A stretch of DNA of 64,000 nucleotides from JAVKMO01 sp031539345 (lineage in GTDB: Bacteria; Bacteroidota; Bacteroidia; Chitinophagales; Chitinophagaceae): assembly GCA_031539345.1 (NCBI GenBank), contig JAVKMO010000007.1:196849-260848 (forward strand). Direction: 5' to 3'. The position numbers and the translations under genes are program-made. The notes under the pieces were generated by a model that saw only the letters and a list, made by a program, of their open reading frames with translations, did not search any database and was not told where the DNA came from. Numbering within the stretch: position 1 is the first letter of the stretch; each line of letters starts with the position of its first letter. Below are positions 62,391 through 64,000 of the stretch, piece after piece.

Positions 62391-63878
62391 TTACAAAACT
62401 TTATCTATTACTTCTTTAATTTTTAATTCCATTTTGGATTTAATTTTTTTTGCACCAATAATTGTCAAGTATTCTTGGTCTAATAATTCAACAATTTTGT
62501 TTTGAATTTCTAAATTTGGAATTTGGACTTGCAAAGATTTTAAACTGTCTTGATTTATATTTGTAATATTTGCCCCATTACCTAATAAAATTATTTTTTC
62601 TCTTATGTCTTGAAGTTTAAGTGTGTAAAGCAAAAATTTCGGATTGACTATATTTGTTTTTGGGGTACATTTTATTATGAAGCCACAATAAACAACGATT
62701 TCTTCATCATCTAAAAACAATGAAGTGAAGCCAATACCTTCTTTTTTTACTGACGACCTAACAAATAGTAAATCATTTTTTAGTACAACATTGCTATTTA
62801 CTTCTCGTTTATTTATATCAACTTTATCTAGTAAGGAAATATCAATAATATGATTATTAAAAATATCATTTAGATTAATAAATTTCACACCTTTCCCTAC
62901 TTGTTCTTTTGAAAAATTTACACCATTTGAAAAGTTTTCACAAATTTCACCTAACTGAATAAAATCCCAATCGTCCATTATTTCAAAGCTAGGTTTGTAG
63001 TTTTCTATCAATAAATTACAACCATCTATAATTTTTTGATATTGTTTTATTACCTCAACAATTTTTTGTTGCGTTTCTAATGGTGGCAAAGGAATTTGTA
63101 AATCTTTAATTATTGACTGAGAAATATTTGGTTGACCACCGCCACTACTTAAAGATATCAAGTACTCTTTTTGAGATTTTAATGTCAAATAAAGAAATTC
63201 TGGTAAATATTTTTCATTCGGTAATATTCCACAAATTGCTTGGTTTGTAGCTGCCTCAATTTTCAAAATACCAACTTGACCTGCTGTTGCACCATACATT
63301 GCAACTAATACAGTGTTTTTTGGAAATAATTTTGCAGAAGAATTTTGTAAAGCTAATTCTGTTATAAATTCTTCGCAGTCATAAATATAACCTTGTGAAA
63401 CTTCACCACTTTTTAGCCAAGGTATAGTACCGTTTGTATAATATTCTGTAACACCTCGTGAAGGCGTACCACCCGAAGAAGTTATTAAAATATCCCCTAA
63501 TTTCACCATTTCATAATCTCCAAAACCTACTTGTTTTTCATTTGAAAGTTTATCAAAACTCAAATTAAAATCTCTTTGACTTTCAATACATTCTTTTATA
63601 GCTATTGGAAGTTTTTCGTTGGTTAGATTAACACCAAGGTCAATAGCATTGTCTTTAATATTGGCATCAAACCAAGTTTTAAGTTCTTCTTTATTTTTTG
63701 GTAAATGGTCAATTGAAGTTGTTTTAAAAAACTCTTTTAGTTTTTTATCAAACTTTTCATTTGTCTTTTCAATTTTTTCTTTTAATTGTTCTGTTTTTTT
63801 CTTGTCTTTTGTTTTGCTTATTTCAGCTTTTAATTCAGTTATTTGAACTTCATTAGTTTCTTTTAGAATTCTTTGCAA
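62391..63878 (-). CDS. Type I/IIG methylase C-terminus fused to HsdS specificity domains (5'-truncated)
   Basis: 495 residues from TTG 63878; a TAG at 63885-63887 just upstream stops the frame. Residues 1-120 (LPKNKEELKTWFDANI, IKECIESQRDFNLSFDKL) are the C-terminal tail of an N-6 DNA methylase whose catalytic part is missing. Residues ~125-300 are one target-recognition domain (VKLGDILITSSGGTPSRG, LPPLETQQKIVEVI) and ~310-495 a second (FIQLGEICENFSNG, IPNLEIQNKIVELL). The two-TRD HsdS half is intact. With HsdM and HsdR absent, it could only act with subunits encoded elsewhere. Confidence 0.78.
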   Translation of the reverse strand: MQRILKETNEVQITELKAEISKTKDKKKTEQLKEKIEKTNEKFDKKLKEFFKTTSIDHLPKNKEELKTWFDANIKDNAIDLGVNLTNEKLPIAIKECIESQRDFNLSFDKLSNEKQVGFGDYEMVKLGDILITSSGGTPSRGVTEYYTNGTIPWLKSGEVSQGYIYDCEEFITELALQNSSAKLFPKNTVLVAMYGATAGQVGILKIEAATNQAICGILPNEKYLPEFLYLTLKSQKEYLISLSSGGGQPNISQSIIKDLQIPLPPLETQQKIVEVIKQYQKIIDGCNLLIENYKPSFEIMDDWDFIQLGEICENFSNGVNFSKEQVGKGVKFINLNDIFNNHIIDISLLDKVDINKREVNSNVVLKNDLLFVRSSVKKEGIGFTSLFLDDEEIVVYCGFIIKCTPKTNIVNPKFLLYTLKLQDIREKIILLGNGANITNINQDSLKSLQVQIPNLEIQNKIVELLDQEYLTIIGAKKIKSKMELKIKEVIDKVL

Positions 63879-63924
63879 AACCTATTGTAAAGAAATAAAA
63901 TAATTTTGTAAGAAAAAATATTGT

Positions 63925-64000
63925 ATGAAAAAAGCGATGACCTTTTCAGATGTTTTATTGTTTAGTAACCCGAATAGAAAGCGGAGTAAAACGTACTACA
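63925..64000 (+). CDS. Possible start of an unidentified plus-strand gene (partial)
   Basis: An ATG at 63925 opens a frame that stays open to the window end (MKKAMTFSDVLLFSNPNRKR). The reverse strand is broken there by stops, so the truncated methylase does not continue through. With only 25 codons no family can be named, and it may be chance. Confidence 0.3.
   Translation, partial: MKKAMTFSDVLLFSNPNRKRSKTYY

Overview
The window is AT-rich and looks like a chromosomal segment of an aerobic member of the Bacteroidota, probably order Chitinophagales. The placement is inferred from gene content and promoters: a SusC/SusD pair, a DUF4835 (PorD-like) protein, a DUF3098 protein, TAnnTTTG-type promoter elements, weak Shine-Dalgarno sites and an EF-Tu of Bacteroidota type. 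No 16S rRNA or tRNA gene was seen, so genus is not called.

1-16.2 kb (minus strand): a long catabolic gene block, divergent from an IclR-type regulator at 16.4-17.2 kb. It encodes a nitrilase, a two-cupin gentisate-dioxygenase-like enzyme, an outer-membrane porin, an NCS1-type permease, a VOC protein, a two-component flavin monooxygenase (LLM oxygenase plus flavin reductase), an isatin-hydrolase-like cyclase, indolepyruvate oxidoreductase-type subunits A and B, a phytoene-desaturase-like flavoprotein, a fumarylacetoacetate-hydrolase-family enzyme, a maleate isomerase with both cysteines, and (cut by the window edge) an FAD monooxygenase resembling aryl-CoA 5-hydroxylases. My reading is an aromatic or N-heterocycle pathway: isatin-like ring opening, oxidative decarboxylation of the resulting aryl-glyoxylate to an aryl-CoA, 5-hydroxylation, gentisate-type ring cleavage, then maleate to fumarate. 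The substrate is not proven. A four-helix-bundle (S23-type) gene flanked by inverted repeats sits inside the block.

17.3-43.6 kb: mainly housekeeping genes (trpEG, miaB, leuB, nrnA, polA, lptB, nadD, argB, PorD-like, M20 peptidase, cobalamin adenosyltransferase), with a nucleotide pyrophosphatase, a ClC channel, an MBL hydrolase and a UDP-glucuronate decarboxylase. Less ordinary items are a DNA methyltransferase fused to an HNH nuclease, a predicted structured RNA after leuB, an unexplained structured element at 26.3-26.5 kb, a tiny secreted repeat protein, an adaptor without its pump, and an ECF sigma factor next to a one-protein anti-sigma/HtrA-protease fusion.

43.6-52.2 kb: accessory DNA. 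It contains a truncated XRE regulator followed by a structured element and terminator, a ribbon-helix-helix/MazF toxin-antitoxin pair, a SusC-SusD-lipoprotein nutrient uptake operon, a DUF1016 nuclease pseudogene, and two copies of a ~125-bp dispersed repeat.

52.2-58.8 kb returns to core genes (ACC-deaminase family, mfd, a stand-alone tuf with its own promoter and terminator, proC). 58.8-64 kb is a decaying accessory region: a voltage-gated K+ channel with an in-frame TGA, then a type I restriction-modification locus reduced to fragments (HsdM-HsdS fusion tail, DUF6602, HsdM relic, RhuM, HsdS piece), most carrying frameshifts or stops. These lesions are confined to accessory genes while the core genes are open, which argues for genuine decay.
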